The position numbers and the translations under genes are program-made. DNA of 64,000 bases, from positions 62,001 to 126,000 of the forward strand of contig NZ_FWWV01000001.1 of NCBI RefSeq assembly GCF_900176075.1. Direction: 5' to 3'. Each line of letters opens with the position of its first letter. Position 1 is the stretch's first letter. This DNA comes from Pasteurella testudinis DSM 23072. Lineage in GTDB: Bacteria; Pseudomonadota; Gammaproteobacteria; Enterobacterales; Pasteurellaceae. Positions 29,305 to 39,144 of the stretch are shown piece after piece. The notes beneath the pieces are model-generated. The model worked only from the letters and a program-made list of their open reading frames with translations. It had not been told where the DNA came from and searched no databases.

Positions 29305-30465
29305 TTAAGGTTGATACGCATGAATCGTGACGCCCTGCACCACGCGATTGACTTCGCCGGTCGGACACGGATTATCAGTGGTGTGGCCGGTGAGGTAAGA
29401 GCGGTAGAAGGCAAACATTTGGGCAAAGGTGACGTACGGAAATGCCAGCGCCATATCCGAAACCGCACTTAATGCGCCTAAACAAATTTGATGCTCCGCA
29501 GGCAGGCGGCTTTCTACTTCAGCGGTTAAAATCACCAAACGTTGAACTTTGCCGTCACGCAGGATTTCATTACATAAATCAATGTCATATTGACGGGTGT
29601 AAGGATTGTTGGAGAGATAGACAATCACCGTGGTTTGATGATTAATAATGGATTTCGGCCCGTGGCGGAAACCGAGCGGCGTGTCATAAATCGCCACCAC
29701 CTCGCCGGCGGTCAGTTCCAATAATTTCAAGGCGGACTCTTGCGATAAGCCTTTGAAACCGCCGCTGCCGAGATAGACAATCCGTTCCACCGCTTCGGCA
29801 GCCACGTTTTTTATTTGCCAATGTTTGTCTTGGATAAAGCGCTCGGTGCAATCGGCAATCTGCTGCACTTGCGCCAAGTCAAAGTGCGGTTGGAAAAAGA
29901 TGATCGCCGTTGCCAAGGTCATACTGGAAAAGCTGGAGGTCATGGCAAAACCGTTATCGTTGGTTTGCGGCGGTAAGGCTAAGGCATACGCATTGTCGGC
30001 TTGGCAATTCTCTTGATAGAGTTTGCCTTCTTGGTTGCAAGTGATAATCAAGTGATAACTGTCATCGACAATTTGATTGACCAACTGCACCGCCGCCGCA
30101 CTTTCCGGGCTGTTGCCGGAACGGGCGAAGGAGATCAGTAGGGTGGGCTGATCTTTTTTCAGATACTGATACGGATTGGACACCAAATCGGTGGTGGCAA
30201 TCGCCGCCGCTTGCAGTGCGGTCCATTGGTTAAAAAACGGTGATAACACCTCGCCGGAAAAAGCGGAAGTGCCGGCACCGGTTAAAATGATATGTAAGTC
30301 ACTTTTGGCTAACAGTGGCGCTAAAAAATTATCAATCGCTTGCCGTTGTGAATCAATTATTGACGCGGTTTGTCGCCAGCAGTCAGGCTGCTGGCAAATT
30401 TCTTTTGCCGTCCACAACGCATTGGCTTGTTCGAGGGATTCGGTGACGATGCCCAAATAGTCCAT
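29305..30465 (-). CDS. agaS: AgaS-type sugar isomerase/deaminase (SIS domains)
   Basis: In E. coli AgaS is reported to deaminate and isomerise galactosamine-6-phosphate to tagatose-6-phosphate. The 386-residue protein has two SIS domains; phosphosugar-binding stretches are ILTGAGTSAFSG and SFARSGNSPESAA in the first and YLGSGGFKGLSQESALKLLELTAGEV in the second. The start codon follows a strong AAGGAG; the same AAGGAG can pair with a copy of its complement 44 bases upstream (30470-30531). It links EIIB transport to LacD; a tagatose-6-phosphate kinase is not encoded here. Confidence 0.88.
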   Translation of the reverse strand: MDYLGIVTESLEQANALWTAKEICQQPDCWRQTASIIDSQRQAIDNFLAPLLAKSDLHIILTGAGTSAFSGEVLSPFFNQWTALQAAAIATTDLVSNPYQYLKKDQPTLLISFARSGNSPESAAAVQLVNQIVDDSYHLIITCNQEGKLYQENCQADNAYALALPPQTNDNGFAMTSSFSSMTLATAIIFFQPHFDLAQVQQIADCTERFIQDKHWQIKNVAAEAVERIVYLGSGGFKGLSQESALKLLELTAGEVVAIYDTPLGFRHGPKSIINHQTTVIVYLSNNPYTRQYDIDLCNEILRDGKVQRLVILTAEVESRLPAEHQICLGALSAVSDMALAFPYVTFAQMFAFYRSYLTGHTTDNPCPTGEVNRVVQGVTIHAYQP

Positions 30466-30469
30466 TTCT

Positions 30470-30531
30470 GACTCCTTATCAGTGGATAGGTGCGAATAAA
30501 TACGGCGTTCGGTAAGGAGTCGAATGATGGT
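30470..30531 (-). promoter_or_regulatory. Inverted repeat covering the agaS ribosome binding site
   Basis: On the minus strand GACTCCTTA (30531-30523) is the exact complement of TAAGGAGTC (30478-30470), which holds the agaS Shine-Dalgarno. A nine-pair mRNA stem with a 44-base loop would hide the site. It lies in the agaR-agaS gap. Confidence 0.5.
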
Positions 30532-30564
30532 GCTAATGTGGAAAACGGCAAATAATTATCCGAG

Positions 30565-31338
30565 CTATTCGTGATTGACTAAAATAACCTTTACGCCTTG
30601 TTGTTGAAAGGCTTGCAGGTAATCGGGCGGAATACCGTCATCAGTGATCAACACATCTATTCCGGCAAAATCGCGAATCACATGAAAGCTGCGTTTGCCG
30701 AATTTACTGGAATCCGTAACGACAATAATTTGCGTCGAAATATCACACATCAAGCGGTTTAAGCTGGCCTCTTGTTCGTTATGTGTGGTAATCCCGACTT
30801 TCAAATCATAGCCGTCCACCCCTAAAAAGACTTTGTCAAAAACATAGTTTTCCAAACTTTTTTCTGCGGAAATACCGGAAAAAGATAACGCATTTTTTCT
30901 CAAACTACCACCGGGCATGCGTACCTGAACGCCGTCCGCCATCGTCAGCTCCATCGCGACGTCCAAACCGCTGGTCATCACCACCACATCATGCAAATGC
31001 TGCATATTGGCAGCAATTTCTTTGGTGGTGGTGCCGGAATCGAGAATAATCGACTCGCCGTCATGAATCAGTTTTACGGCGGCTTGACCTATCAGGCGCT
31101 TTATTTCGGCATGGTGGTTGCGTTTTTCTTTTATGGATAATTCGCTGATCATTCGGCTATTCGGCAGGGCAAAACCATGCGAGCGCAGTAGCAGCCCTTG
31201 TTTTTGCAGGTAACTGAGATCATTGCGAATTGTCACGCTGGAAACCGAACAAAGTTGTGCTAGTGCCTCTACCCGAGTACTGCCTTGAGTATTGACAATT
31301 TGTACGATCTGAGCGCGTCTTTCCACAGTACTTATCAT
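30565..31338 (-). CDS. agaR: DeoR-family repressor AgaR
   Basis: The 257-residue regulator has an N-terminal helix-turn-helix (VERRAQIVQIVNTQGS...LCSVSSVTIRNDLSYLQ) and a DeoR-type sugar-phosphate sensor (DGESIILDSGTTTKEIA, FLGVDGYD). AgaR in E. coli represses the aga genes until a sugar phosphate binds it. ATG 31338 is preferred to the TTG at 31344 because AAGGGG is correctly placed. It is the first gene of the operon, and candidate AgaR boxes lie upstream at 31369-31388 and 31535-31555. Confidence 0.88.
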   Translation of the reverse strand: MISTVERRAQIVQIVNTQGSTRVEALAQLCSVSSVTIRNDLSYLQKQGLLLRSHGFALPNSRMISELSIKEKRNHHAEIKRLIGQAAVKLIHDGESIILDSGTTTKEIAANMQHLHDVVVMTSGLDVAMELTMADGVQVRMPGGSLRKNALSFSGISAEKSLENYVFDKVFLGVDGYDLKVGITTHNEQEASLNRLMCDISTQIIVVTDSSKFGKRSFHVIRDFAGIDVLITDDGIPPDYLQAFQQQGVKVILVNHE

Positions 31339-31368
31339 TTTCAACCCCTTACGAAAACAAATTTTAAT

Positions 31369-31388
31369 CTTTCATTTGCTTTCGAGTT
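31369..31388 (+). promoter_or_regulatory. Candidate AgaR operator
   Basis: CTTTCATTTGCTTTCGAGTT resembles the T-rich direct-repeat box described for E. coli AgaR (TTTCRTTT followed by further TTTY units). It lies about 30 bases upstream of the agaR start. A partial copy (minus strand ATTTGTTTTCGT) is at 31351-31362. Confidence 0.45.
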
Positions 31389-31534
31389 AATTGTGAATGG
31401 CTTCATTTTTGGAGTAAAGCGCAATGTTTTAAAAAGAGAGTTGTATCACACATTTTTTATTATAGTGCGATATATTGGTGATAATTATAACGGTTTAGTC
31501 TTTATTTTGACAGCGGGTGAGGTTTTGAAATAAT

Positions 31535-31555
31535 GGAAACGAAAGCAAAAGAAAA
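31535..31555 (-). promoter_or_regulatory. Second candidate AgaR operator
   Basis: On the minus strand TTTTCTTTTGCTTTCGTTTCC contains the core TTTGCTTTCG shared with 31369-31388 and an exact TTTCGTTTC. It lies between the agaR promoter region and the hflX stop. Confidence 0.45.
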
Positions 31556-32917
31556 TTATTTTAAATAACTTATTAAATGGGGATAATGGGCGGTGATCTG
31601 TTGCCATTTGTGATTATCTATTTGTAATGAAAGGGAAAACTCACCGTTTTCAGTGATGTTTTCAGTGCGGATATGATTTTGTTGATAGAGCAAGTGTCTT
31701 ACTTTTCCTTCCGTTACCGGCAGTAACAATTGCAAATGCAAGATTTCATTTTCCAGTCGCTTTTGAATGGCTTCGAGTAATAATCCAATGCCTGCGCCGT
31801 TTTGGGCGGAGAGATAGACCGCACTTGGCTTGCCTTGATCATCATATTCGATATGCGGCGGCACGTTTTCGCACTGATCGATTTTATTGAACACCAGCAG
31901 AGAAGGCACGCTATCGGCGCCGATTTCTTCTAAGACCAAATTGACTGCTTCGATATTCTCTTGGCGGCGTTCATCGGAGGCATCGATCACATGCAATAAC
32001 AGCGTGGCTTCGGTGGTTTCTTGCAGCGTGGATTTAAAGGCTTCGACTAAATCGTGCGGCAAATGGCGGATAAATCCGACGGTATCCGCCAGAATTGTAG
32101 TGCCGACATTTTCAATATTCAGCTTGCGCAAGGTCGGATCAAGCGTGGCGAACAGTTGATCAGCGGCGTAAACTTCGGCGGTGGTCAGCGCGTTGAATAG
32201 GGTGGATTTACCGGCATTGGTATAACCGACTAGAGAGAGCGTCGGAATTTCGGCTTTCTGTCGGGTGCGACGGTTAAGGTTACGTTGTTGGTTGACCTTT
32301 GCCAGTTTGGCTTGTAGCTGTCCCAACCGCACTTTAATTAAACGACGGTCGGTTTCTAGCTGGGTTTCGCCCGGGCCGCGCAAGCCGATCCCGCCTTTTT
32401 GCCGCTCCAAGTGCGTCCAGCCGCGAATCAGGCGGGTGGAAAGATGTTTCAATTGTGCCAGTTCGACTTGCAGTTTACCTTCATGGGAACGGGCGCGTTG
32501 GGCGAAAATATCCAAAATCAGGGTAGTGCGGTCAATAACACGGCAGCCGCACAATTTTTCCAGATTACGATTTTGTGCCGCACTCAGAATGTGGTTTACC
32601 AGTACGATATCGGCATCATGCAGTTTGACCGCCTCGGCGACTTCTTCGGCTTTCCCCTGACCGATATAGTATTTTGGTTGCGGCGCGGAGCGGGAAGTCG
32701 TGAGTACATCAATGACTTCAACCTGTGCAGACGCAGCAAGTTGTCGGCATTCTTCAATGTTTTCCGGATCTTTCTGTTGGGAAAAGAAAACATGTACCAA
32801 AATAGCCCGTTCATTTTCTAGTAATTGATCACGGATATCTTTGGTTACGCCAACAGTCAAATCAAAAACGGCGCTCTGCTTTTTGCTGGGAGCGCAGTCG
32901 TTATCATGGTCAAACAA
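31556..32917 (-). CDS. hflX: Ribosome-associated GTPase HflX
   Basis: HflX splits stalled or stressed 70S ribosomes. The 453-residue protein has the N-terminal nucleotide-binding domain ([16 protein letters not shown]), the linker [24 protein letters not shown], and a G domain with [13 protein letters not shown] (G1), DTVGFI (G3) and NKID (G4). The start codon appears to be TTG at 32917; no in-frame ATG fits. It follows hfq by 21 bases, the usual order miaA-hfq-hflX. Confidence 0.93.
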   Translation of the reverse strand: MFDHDNDCAPSKKQSAVFDLTVGVTKDIRDQLLENERAILVHVFFSQQKDPENIEECRQLAASAQVEVIDVLTTSRSAPQPKYYIGQGKAEEVAEAVKLHDADIVLVNHILSAAQNRNLEKLCGCRVIDRTTLILDIFAQRARSHEGKLQVELAQLKHLSTRLIRGWTHLERQKGGIGLRGPGETQLETDRRLIKVRLGQLQAKLAKVNQQRNLNRRTRQKAEIPTLSLVGYTNAGKSTLFNALTTAEVYAADQLFATLDPTLRKLNIENVGTTILADTVGFIRHLPHDLVEAFKSTLQETTEATLLLHVIDASDERRQENIEAVNLVLEEIGADSVPSLLVFNKIDQCENVPPHIEYDDQGKPSAVYLSAQNGAGIGLLLEAIQKRLENEILHLQLLLPVTEGKVRHLLYQQNHIRTENITENGEFSLSLQIDNHKWQQITAHYPHLISYLK

Positions 32918-32938
32918 CGTGCTTGTCCTGTGGCGATA

Positions 32939-33226
<288 letters not shown>

Positions 33227-33319
33227 TTAGTTATGATGTTTTAGTTATAGTGTTATGAATTTTAAGTATAACCGGAAACGACGGCAGTATGTCTGTCCCT
33301 CTTTTTCAATATAGCAACT

Positions 33320-34312
33320 TTATTTGATAAAGTCATCAGTCTGCAAGGAGCGGGAAGCGCTTTCTTGCAAAATTTGTATAATTTTTTGTTTTGCTTGCGA
33401 AATCGCCAGACTGTCCAACCAATGAATCTCCGATTTCCAACCTCTCAACCAAGTGATTTGCCGCTTGGCCAGTTGTCGGGTGGCGCAAATACCGCGGTAA
33501 ACCATTTCATCGTGCGTATAATCGCCGCGCAGATATTCCCACATTTGGCGATAGCCGACGCAACGGATTGACGGCAGATCCAAATGCAAATCGCTGCGTT
33601 GGTATAGTCTGCGCACTTCTTCTTCAAAGCCTGCTTCGATCATGTTATGGAAACGCTGTTCGATACGTTGGTGCAATACCGCCCGATCTTGCGGCGCAAT
33701 GGCGAATTGCAGGATTTGGTAAGGCAGTTTTTCCCCTTGTGTTGCTGTCAGCTCGGTCATGCTTTTGCCGCTGATGTAATACACTTCCAAGGCGCGGTTA
33801 ATCCGTTGCGGATCGTTGTGGTGAATCCGCGCGGCGGCAATCGGATCAATATGTTGTAGCTGTTGGTGCAGATAGTGCCAGCCTTTTTCGGCGGCAACCG
33901 CTTCGATTTCAGACCGCACTTTTTCATCAGCCGACGGCAGTGGTGATAAGCCTTCCAACAGCGCTCGATAATACAACATCGTGCCGCCGACCAAGAGCGG
34001 TATTTTACCCTGCTGTGTAATGTCTTGCATTTCACGCAGTGCGTCGTGGCGGAAATCGGCGGCAGAATAGCTTTCCGCCGGATCTTTGATATCAATCAAA
34101 CGGTGCGGCGCCAGCGCCAATTCGGTTGCATCGGGTTTTGCAGTACCGATATCCATACCCTTATAAATCAGGGCGGAATCGACACTGATCACATCGAACG
34201 GCAGTTGTTGGCATAGCTGAATTGCCAAGTCGGTTTTGCCGGACGCAGTCGGCCCCATTAAAAAAACAGCCAAGGGCTTTGAACGGCTGCTGGTGTTATC
34301 GGCAAAGGTCAC
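33320..34312 (-). CDS. miaA: tRNA dimethylallyltransferase MiaA
   Basis: MiaA adds a dimethylallyl group to A37 of tRNAs that read codons starting with U. The 330-residue protein has the P-loop [11 protein letters not shown], the catalytic stretch [36 protein letters not shown] and the tRNA-contact [18 protein letters not shown] near the end. Its start overlaps the mutL stop by four bases (ATGA). An uptake signal lies within the coding part. Confidence 0.96.
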   Translation of the reverse strand: MTFADNTSSRSKPLAVFLMGPTASGKTDLAIQLCQQLPFDVISVDSALIYKGMDIGTAKPDATELALAPHRLIDIKDPAESYSAADFRHDALREMQDITQQGKIPLLVGGTMLYYRALLEGLSPLPSADEKVRSEIEAVAAEKGWHYLHQQLQHIDPIAAARIHHNDPQRINRALEVYYISGKSMTELTATQGEKLPYQILQFAIAPQDRAVLHQRIEQRFHNMIEAGFEEEVRRLYQRSDLHLDLPSIRCVGYRQMWEYLRGDYTHDEMVYRGICATRQLAKRQITWLRGWKSEIHWLDSLAISQAKQKIIQILQESASRSLQTDDFIK

Positions 34313-36204
34313 GCTGATTTTTCCTGTGATAAATAGGGTTGCAGATCAAGCGGCATCAGTAGCGGTTTTAGGCTTTCGCTTTGATTGCCGGCCAGTTGTT
34401 CGATACGGGCAAATTCATTGGCGGCATCGGCGAGCGACTGCATCGGGGTCAAATTCAGCGAATTAACCAATGATTCGATAAAATCGTCAAATTGCTCAAG
34501 CGGTTGATTCAAGAGTTTGACGAGGCAGGCTTGCAGATTTTGCCGGCGTAAAAATACCGGTACCGCACTTAGGGTTAAACGGCTTCTTTCCGCCGAGCCG
34601 TATTGGGTTATCTCAAAGCCGCAACGGGCAAAGTGCGGTTGCAGGGTTTGCCAGTGCCGGCTTTGGTTTTCGTCCAGATGGATAACCAACGGGATCAACA
34701 GCGGCTGGGTCGGAACCGCACTTTGGGTCAGCGCCGCACGAAAAGTGGCACGCTGTAATGTGCCTGTTTTTACAAAATAGAGTTGCTGCTGTTGTTGTAA
34801 TAAAATCAACTGTTCCGCCACTAACAACGTTAATAGGCGCAGATGAGGACTGAGTGCACTCTTCGGTTCGGATTCGATCGAGAACGGCTTTGGCGTATCA
34901 ACAGCGGTGGGAGCCGGTTCGCTGCGTAGCAATTGTTGATAAGCCGCGCCTTGTGCTTTGGAATATCCGCTGTCGGAACGGGTGAAATAGGGGCTTTTGG
35001 TATCCGTAGCGGAAACAGGGCGCGGCGCCGTGGGGCTGCTGCCGGCTGATGAAGCAGGGGGGGCAGAATAGCGCGGGCTTGGTTCAAATACCGCACTTTG
35101 AGGCATAACCTCGCTGTTTTTGGATTCGACGGCAAAGATATTTTCACCTGCCGCAATGCGGTTGCCCTGCGCCGTTGCCATCGTCGGATCAACAAAATCC
35201 AACTGGTTGGCTGCCTGCAACGCATTGCGCACGCCTTGGTGAATAAAATCATGCACCAAGCGGTTTTGGTGAAACCGCACTTCGTGTTTCGCCGGATGAA
35301 CATTCACGTCCACTTGCGACGGATCCAAATCGATAAACAGCACGAATGCAGGGTAGGCTTCCGTTTGAATTTTTTCGCTATAAGCAAGACGTACGGCATG
35401 GTTAATGGTTTTGTCACGCATCATGCGCCCGTTGACGTAGCTGTAATTCAGGTCGTTTTGCGCACGCAAAAAACGGGTGTCCGCTACCCAGCCGTAAAGG
35501 TGCAAATCATTGTGTTGCCAATTGATTTCGAGAGCATGATCGACAAAATCCTGTCCGCAAATTGCCGCCAAGCGTTTGATTTTCTGTTGCGGATTGTTTG
35601 CCTTGCGATATTGGCGCACGATTTTGCCGTTATGGGTCAGGGTAAAGCCCGCCTGCGATTTAACCAATGCAATACGGCGAACCACTTCGTCAATATGGCT
35701 GAATTCGGTTTTTTCGGTGCGCAAAAATTTGCGCCGTGCCGGCGTATTATAAAACAGATTGGCGACTTCCACCGTTGTGCCGACAGGGTGCGCCGCCGGC
35801 TGAACGGTGGTTTCCATCTCGCGCCCTTGGGCGAAAACCTGCCATGCCTCCGCTTGTTGCGGCGGGCGGGAGGTTAGGGTGAGGCGTGAAACCGAGCTGA
35901 TACTGGCAAGTGCTTCACCGCGAAAACCCAAGCTCAGAATCGCTTCTAGATCTTCCAGCGTACTGATTTTGCTGGTGGCATGGCGCGATAACGCCAAACC
36001 CAGCTCTGCTTGCGGAATGCCAAAACCATTATCGCGGATTCGAATCAAACCGGCGCCGCCTTGTTCGATATCGATTTGGATTTCGTCGGCTCCGGCATCC
36101 AAGCTGTTTTCGATCAGTTCTTTCACCACCGAAGCCGGACGTTCCACGACCTCGCCGGCGGCGATTTGGTTGGTGAGTTGGGGCGAAAGAATCTGAATCG
36201 GCAT
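34309..36204 (-). CDS. mutL: DNA mismatch repair protein MutL
   Basis: MutL connects mismatch recognition by MutS with MutH and UvrD. The 631-residue protein has the GHKL ATPase motifs [20 protein letters not shown] (I), DNGFGI (II), and [10 protein letters not shown] (III), and a C-terminal dimerisation domain after a proline/serine-rich linker (about residues 370-440). Start ATG 36204 follows GGAG; the GTG at 36213 is not favoured. The C-terminal part lacks the DQHA...E endonuclease motif, as expected for a species using MutH. Confidence 0.95.
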   Translation of the reverse strand: MPIQILSPQLTNQIAAGEVVERPASVVKELIENSLDAGADEIQIDIEQGGAGLIRIRDNGFGIPQAELGLALSRHATSKISTLEDLEAILSLGFRGEALASISSVSRLTLTSRPPQQAEAWQVFAQGREMETTVQPAAHPVGTTVEVANLFYNTPARRKFLRTEKTEFSHIDEVVRRIALVKSQAGFTLTHNGKIVRQYRKANNPQQKIKRLAAICGQDFVDHALEINWQHNDLHLYGWVADTRFLRAQNDLNYSYVNGRMMRDKTINHAVRLAYSEKIQTEAYPAFVLFIDLDPSQVDVNVHPAKHEVRFHQNRLVHDFIHQGVRNALQAANQLDFVDPTMATAQGNRIAAGENIFAVESKNSEVMPQSAVFEPSPRYSAPPASSAGSSPTAPRPVSATDTKSPYFTRSDSGYSKAQGAAYQQLLRSEPAPTAVDTPKPFSIESEPKSALSPHLRLLTLLVAEQLILLQQQQQLYFVKTGTLQRATFRAALTQSAVPTQPLLIPLVIHLDENQSRHWQTLQPHFARCGFEITQYGSAERSRLTLSAVPVFLRRQNLQACLVKLLNQPLEQFDDFIESLVNSLNLTPMQSLADAANEFARIEQLAGNQSESLKPLLMPLDLQPYLSQEKSA

Positions 36205-36219
36205 GGTACTCACTCCGGA

Positions 36220-37635
36220 CTAATCACGCAGTTTGATTTTTTGTCCGACCCGAACGTTATCATTGCTTAAATTATTCAGGCGGCGCAGTTCACGCAATTT
36301 GATATTATACTTGATCGAAATTGCGCCTAAAGTTTCGTTCTTTTTCACGGTATGATACTGCGGCGTATTGTCATTGACCGCACTTTTATTCGTGCTTTTG
36401 GCTGTTGCGCTGCTTTTTGTGCTGACGGCTTCACCGCTGGTGTTGTAATAATCAATCAGACCACGATAAATCGCATTGGCGATTTGGCGGCGGTAAGCGG
36501 CGGTTGCCAGCTTGCTTTCTTCTTCATGGTTGGATAAAAAACCGGTTTCCACCAACACCGACGGAATATCCGGCGAACGCAAAACTCCGAGGCTGGCGTG
36601 CTGCGGTACGTTTTTGCTCAATTTGGCAAAGCTGCCGAAGCGTTTCAGAATGGATTGGCCCAACTGATAACCAGCGCGTTGCGAATGACCGAACTGTAGA
36701 TCCAATACGGTTTGGTTCAAATATTTTTCATCGTGCGACGCCAAAACATTACCGGCGCCGCCCAATAATTCCGATTGTTTCTCATGGTCTTCCAGCCAGC
36801 GCCCCATTTCGCTGCTGGCACGTTTATTCGACAGCACCCAAACCGAAGCACCACGCAAGGAGGAGGAGCCGTTGGAGTCGGCGTGAATGGAAATCAGGTA
36901 ATTGGCCTTGTTTTTGCGGGCGATTTCCGAACGGTTCGGCACAGAAATAAAGTAGTCGCCGGTACGGGTCAGCACGCTTTTGAAACGTGGATCTTTGTCC
37001 AGTAACGCCTTCAATTCTTTGGCAATTTGCAGGGTGACGTTTTTTTCACGCAAGCCCAGACTGGTGCCGATTGCGCCGGGGTCTTTACCGCCATGTCCGG
37101 CATCAATGGCAATGACTAATACACCGGTTCGGGCAGTGTTGCTGCGGGCGGCGGTCGCTCTATTTTTATCGGTGGTGGCGGTTTTTATTGCGCTGTTTGT
37201 AATTTTAGCCGCGGCTGTTTTTTTATCGGAAGAGGGGGGGGGTTTCGCCGTCGGATTATCAACCGTCACGACGATTTTTTTGCCGTTATTTTGGAATTTA
37301 ACCGCACTTTTTTGACTTAATTCCAGCACAACCCGCAAGGTAGTCGAGCGGGGCGGATTGCTGGTGCGAATATTGGTAACCACGCTGTCGGCGACTTTCT
37401 TTGGCAGCAGATTGGCGTGGCTTTGGCTGTTGGCAAAATCAATGACCAAACGCTCCGGATTTTGCAACGCAAAATAGCTGTATTTGGTTTGCAGCGAAAA
37501 GGAAAATTCGATTTTGGTATTTTTAGCCTCATTTTTAACGCTGACAGCCGTTAATGTGCCGGCATGAGCAGAAAAACTCATTAAACCGAGTAGTAAAGTT
37601 AAAAAATAGGTCAAAAATAAGGCAATTTTTTTCAT
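36220..37635 (-). CDS. amiB: N-acetylmuramoyl-L-alanine amidase AmiB, with a C9 tract
   Basis: AmiB is a periplasmic zinc amidase that splits septal murein at daughter-cell separation. The 471-residue precursor starts with a signal peptide (MKKIALFLTYFLTLLLGLMS...AHAG), then the AMIN septal-targeting domain to about residue 130, a low-complexity linker, and the amidase_3 domain (VIAIDAGHGGKDPGAIG, SIHADS, VLVETGFLSNHEE) with a C-terminal LysM repeat (YHTVKKNETLGAI...). Start ATG 37635 is chosen for the signal peptide. A run of nine cytosines (37242-37234 on the coding strand, codons 132-134, PPP) lies between the AMIN and catalytic domains and could slip. Confidence 0.93.
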   Translation of the reverse strand: MKKIALFLTYFLTLLLGLMSFSAHAGTLTAVSVKNEAKNTKIEFSFSLQTKYSYFALQNPERLVIDFANSQSHANLLPKKVADSVVTNIRTSNPPRSTTLRVVLELSQKSAVKFQNNGKKIVVTVDNPTAKPPPSSDKKTAAAKITNSAIKTATTDKNRATAARSNTARTGVLVIAIDAGHGGKDPGAIGTSLGLREKNVTLQIAKELKALLDKDPRFKSVLTRTGDYFISVPNRSEIARKNKANYLISIHADSNGSSSLRGASVWVLSNKRASSEMGRWLEDHEKQSELLGGAGNVLASHDEKYLNQTVLDLQFGHSQRAGYQLGQSILKRFGSFAKLSKNVPQHASLGVLRSPDIPSVLVETGFLSNHEEESKLATAAYRRQIANAIYRGLIDYYNTSGEAVSTKSSATAKSTNKSAVNDNTPQYHTVKKNETLGAISIKYNIKLRELRRLNNLSNDNVRVGQKIKLRD

Positions 37636-37690
37636 TCTATCGTCTTTCGTCAGGTCATCATTAAAGGTAAGCAGCGTATTTTGCGCAGTT

Positions 37691-38182
37691 TTAGCGCAAT
37701 TGGCAAATAATTTGTGCCGCAATTTCACTATGGGCGGTCAATTGTAATGCTCTGCCTTGCGCCAGATAATTCAAGCGGATAGTGAGATCGGCGGCAGGAA
37801 TCATGCCCCGTCCTTTATCCGGCCATTCCAGCAAAAGCAGCGAACCGGACTGAAAATAATCACGAATGCCCATAAATTCCAGCTCTTCGGGATCGGCTAA
37901 ACGGTAAAGATCAAAATGATAAATATCCCATTGTGGCAAATGGTATTCTTCCACCAGCGTGTAGGTCGGGCTTTTCACATTGCCGTTATGTCCTAACGCT
38001 TGAATAATGCCGCGGCTGAACGTGGTTTTCCCTGCGCCGAGATCGCCATATAGATAGACAACAAAACCGCTCTTTTGTTCGGCGGCGTTGAGTTGAAGCA
38101 AGATTTTGCTCAAACGGTTTGCAAATTCAAGCAGCTGTTGTTCGTTTTGGCATTCGGTAGTGTAAGTTTGCGATAATGGCAT
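37691..38182 (-). CDS. tsaE: tRNA threonylcarbamoyladenosine biosynthesis ATPase TsaE
   Basis: TsaE is the P-loop ATPase that works with TsaD and TsaB to make t6A37 in tRNAs. The 163-residue protein has GDLGAGKTTFSRGI (Walker A), SPTYTLVEEY, YHFDLYRLADPEELEFMG and LLLLEWPDKG, all family hallmarks. It begins the minus-strand block tsaE-amiB-mutL-miaA-hfq-hflX, ordered as in E. coli. Confidence 0.95.
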   Translation of the reverse strand: MPLSQTYTTECQNEQQLLEFANRLSKILLQLNAAEQKSGFVVYLYGDLGAGKTTFSRGIIQALGHNGNVKSPTYTLVEEYHLPQWDIYHFDLYRLADPEELEFMGIRDYFQSGSLLLLEWPDKGRGMIPAADLTIRLNYLAQGRALQLTAHSEIAAQIICQLR

Positions 38183-38309
38183 GGCTGATTATTGGCGTTA
38201 AATTAAAGATCAATCAAGGTGCTAATCATAGAGTAATTTCAATTGCAATGCACGGTTAAAACGCATGTGACTAAAAAGCAGAATTTTTATTAAACAAGAT
38301 TTGAAAATT

Positions 38310-38385
<76 letters not shown>

Positions 38386-38418
38386 ATTAGATAGGTACTG
38401 TCGTAATCAGTGGGGTGC

Positions 38419-38446
38419 ATTATACAAAAATTTTTTTTGCCTGCAA
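38419..38446 (-). promoter_or_regulatory. Promoter of tRNA-Gly
   Basis: On the minus strand TTGCAG and TATAAT are 16 bases apart, with a GC-rich GCACCCC just after the -10 box, the mark of a stringently controlled promoter. Confidence 0.75.
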
Positions 38447-38504
38447 CCCCAAAATATAAAAAAAAATTTGATTGCCTAAAATGAAAGCAAAAGACGGTTA
38501 ATTT

Positions 38505-39071
38505 TTAGCTTTCCCCGGCGGTTTTGGTGAGATTAATAAAATGCTCGCGGTAATAGGCCAACTCGGCAATGGATTCTCTGATGTCGTCCAGCGCCAAATG
38601 CGTGTTCTGTTTTTTGAAACCGTCTAAAATTTCCGGTTTCCAACGGCTGGCCAGTTCTTTTACGCTGCTGACATCCAGATAGCGGTAATGAAAATAATCC
38701 GCTAATTCAGGCATATAGTTAAACAGGAAACGTTTGTCTTGCGCCACGCTGTTGCCGCAAATCGGCGAGCAGTTTTTCGGTACCCATTTTTTTAAGAAAT
38801 CGAGGGTGCGTAATTCCGCCGCCCGTTCGGTTAATTTGCTCTCTTTCACCCGTTGCACCAAGCCGTTGGCGGTGTGGGTTTTGACGCACCATTCGCTCAT
38901 GGCGTTGAGCAGCGTATCGGGCTGGTGAACTGCCAATACCGGACCTTCGGCGAGAATGTTCAAATCTTTATCGGTAACAATGGTGGCGATTTCGATGATC
39001 CGCTCTTTTTCGGGGTCAAGGCCGGTCATTTCCAGATCGATCCAAATCAGATTTTGTTTATCTAATTGCAT
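38505..39071 (-). CDS. orn: Oligoribonuclease
   Basis: Orn degrades di- to pentaribonucleotides left by other RNases and clears pGpG. The 188-residue DEDDh exonuclease has the motifs [22 protein letters not shown] (Exo I), [15 protein letters not shown] (Exo II) and the Exo [17 protein letters not shown] 39071 gives the usual start [10 protein letters not shown]; a longer frame to 39092 lacks a ribosome site. It is divergent from rsgA. Confidence 0.95.
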   Translation of the reverse strand: MQLDKQNLIWIDLEMTGLDPEKERIIEIATIVTDKDLNILAEGPVLAVHQPDTLLNAMSEWCVKTHTANGLVQRVKESKLTERAAELRTLDFLKKWVPKNCSPICGNSVAQDKRFLFNYMPELADYFHYRYLDVSSVKELASRWKPEILDGFKKQNTHLALDDIRESIAELAYYREHFINLTKTAGES

Positions 39072-39144
39072 AATATAAGGTATCCTATCCATTCAAATTT
39101 GGGCGTTATTCTAACGCAAAAATGATTAGGGGTAAGGAAATTTT

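Noticed and set aside
35098-35877. Plus-strand open frame of 259 codons opposite mutL
   Set aside because: Antisense to well-conserved MutL motifs, without recognisable domain or start signal.
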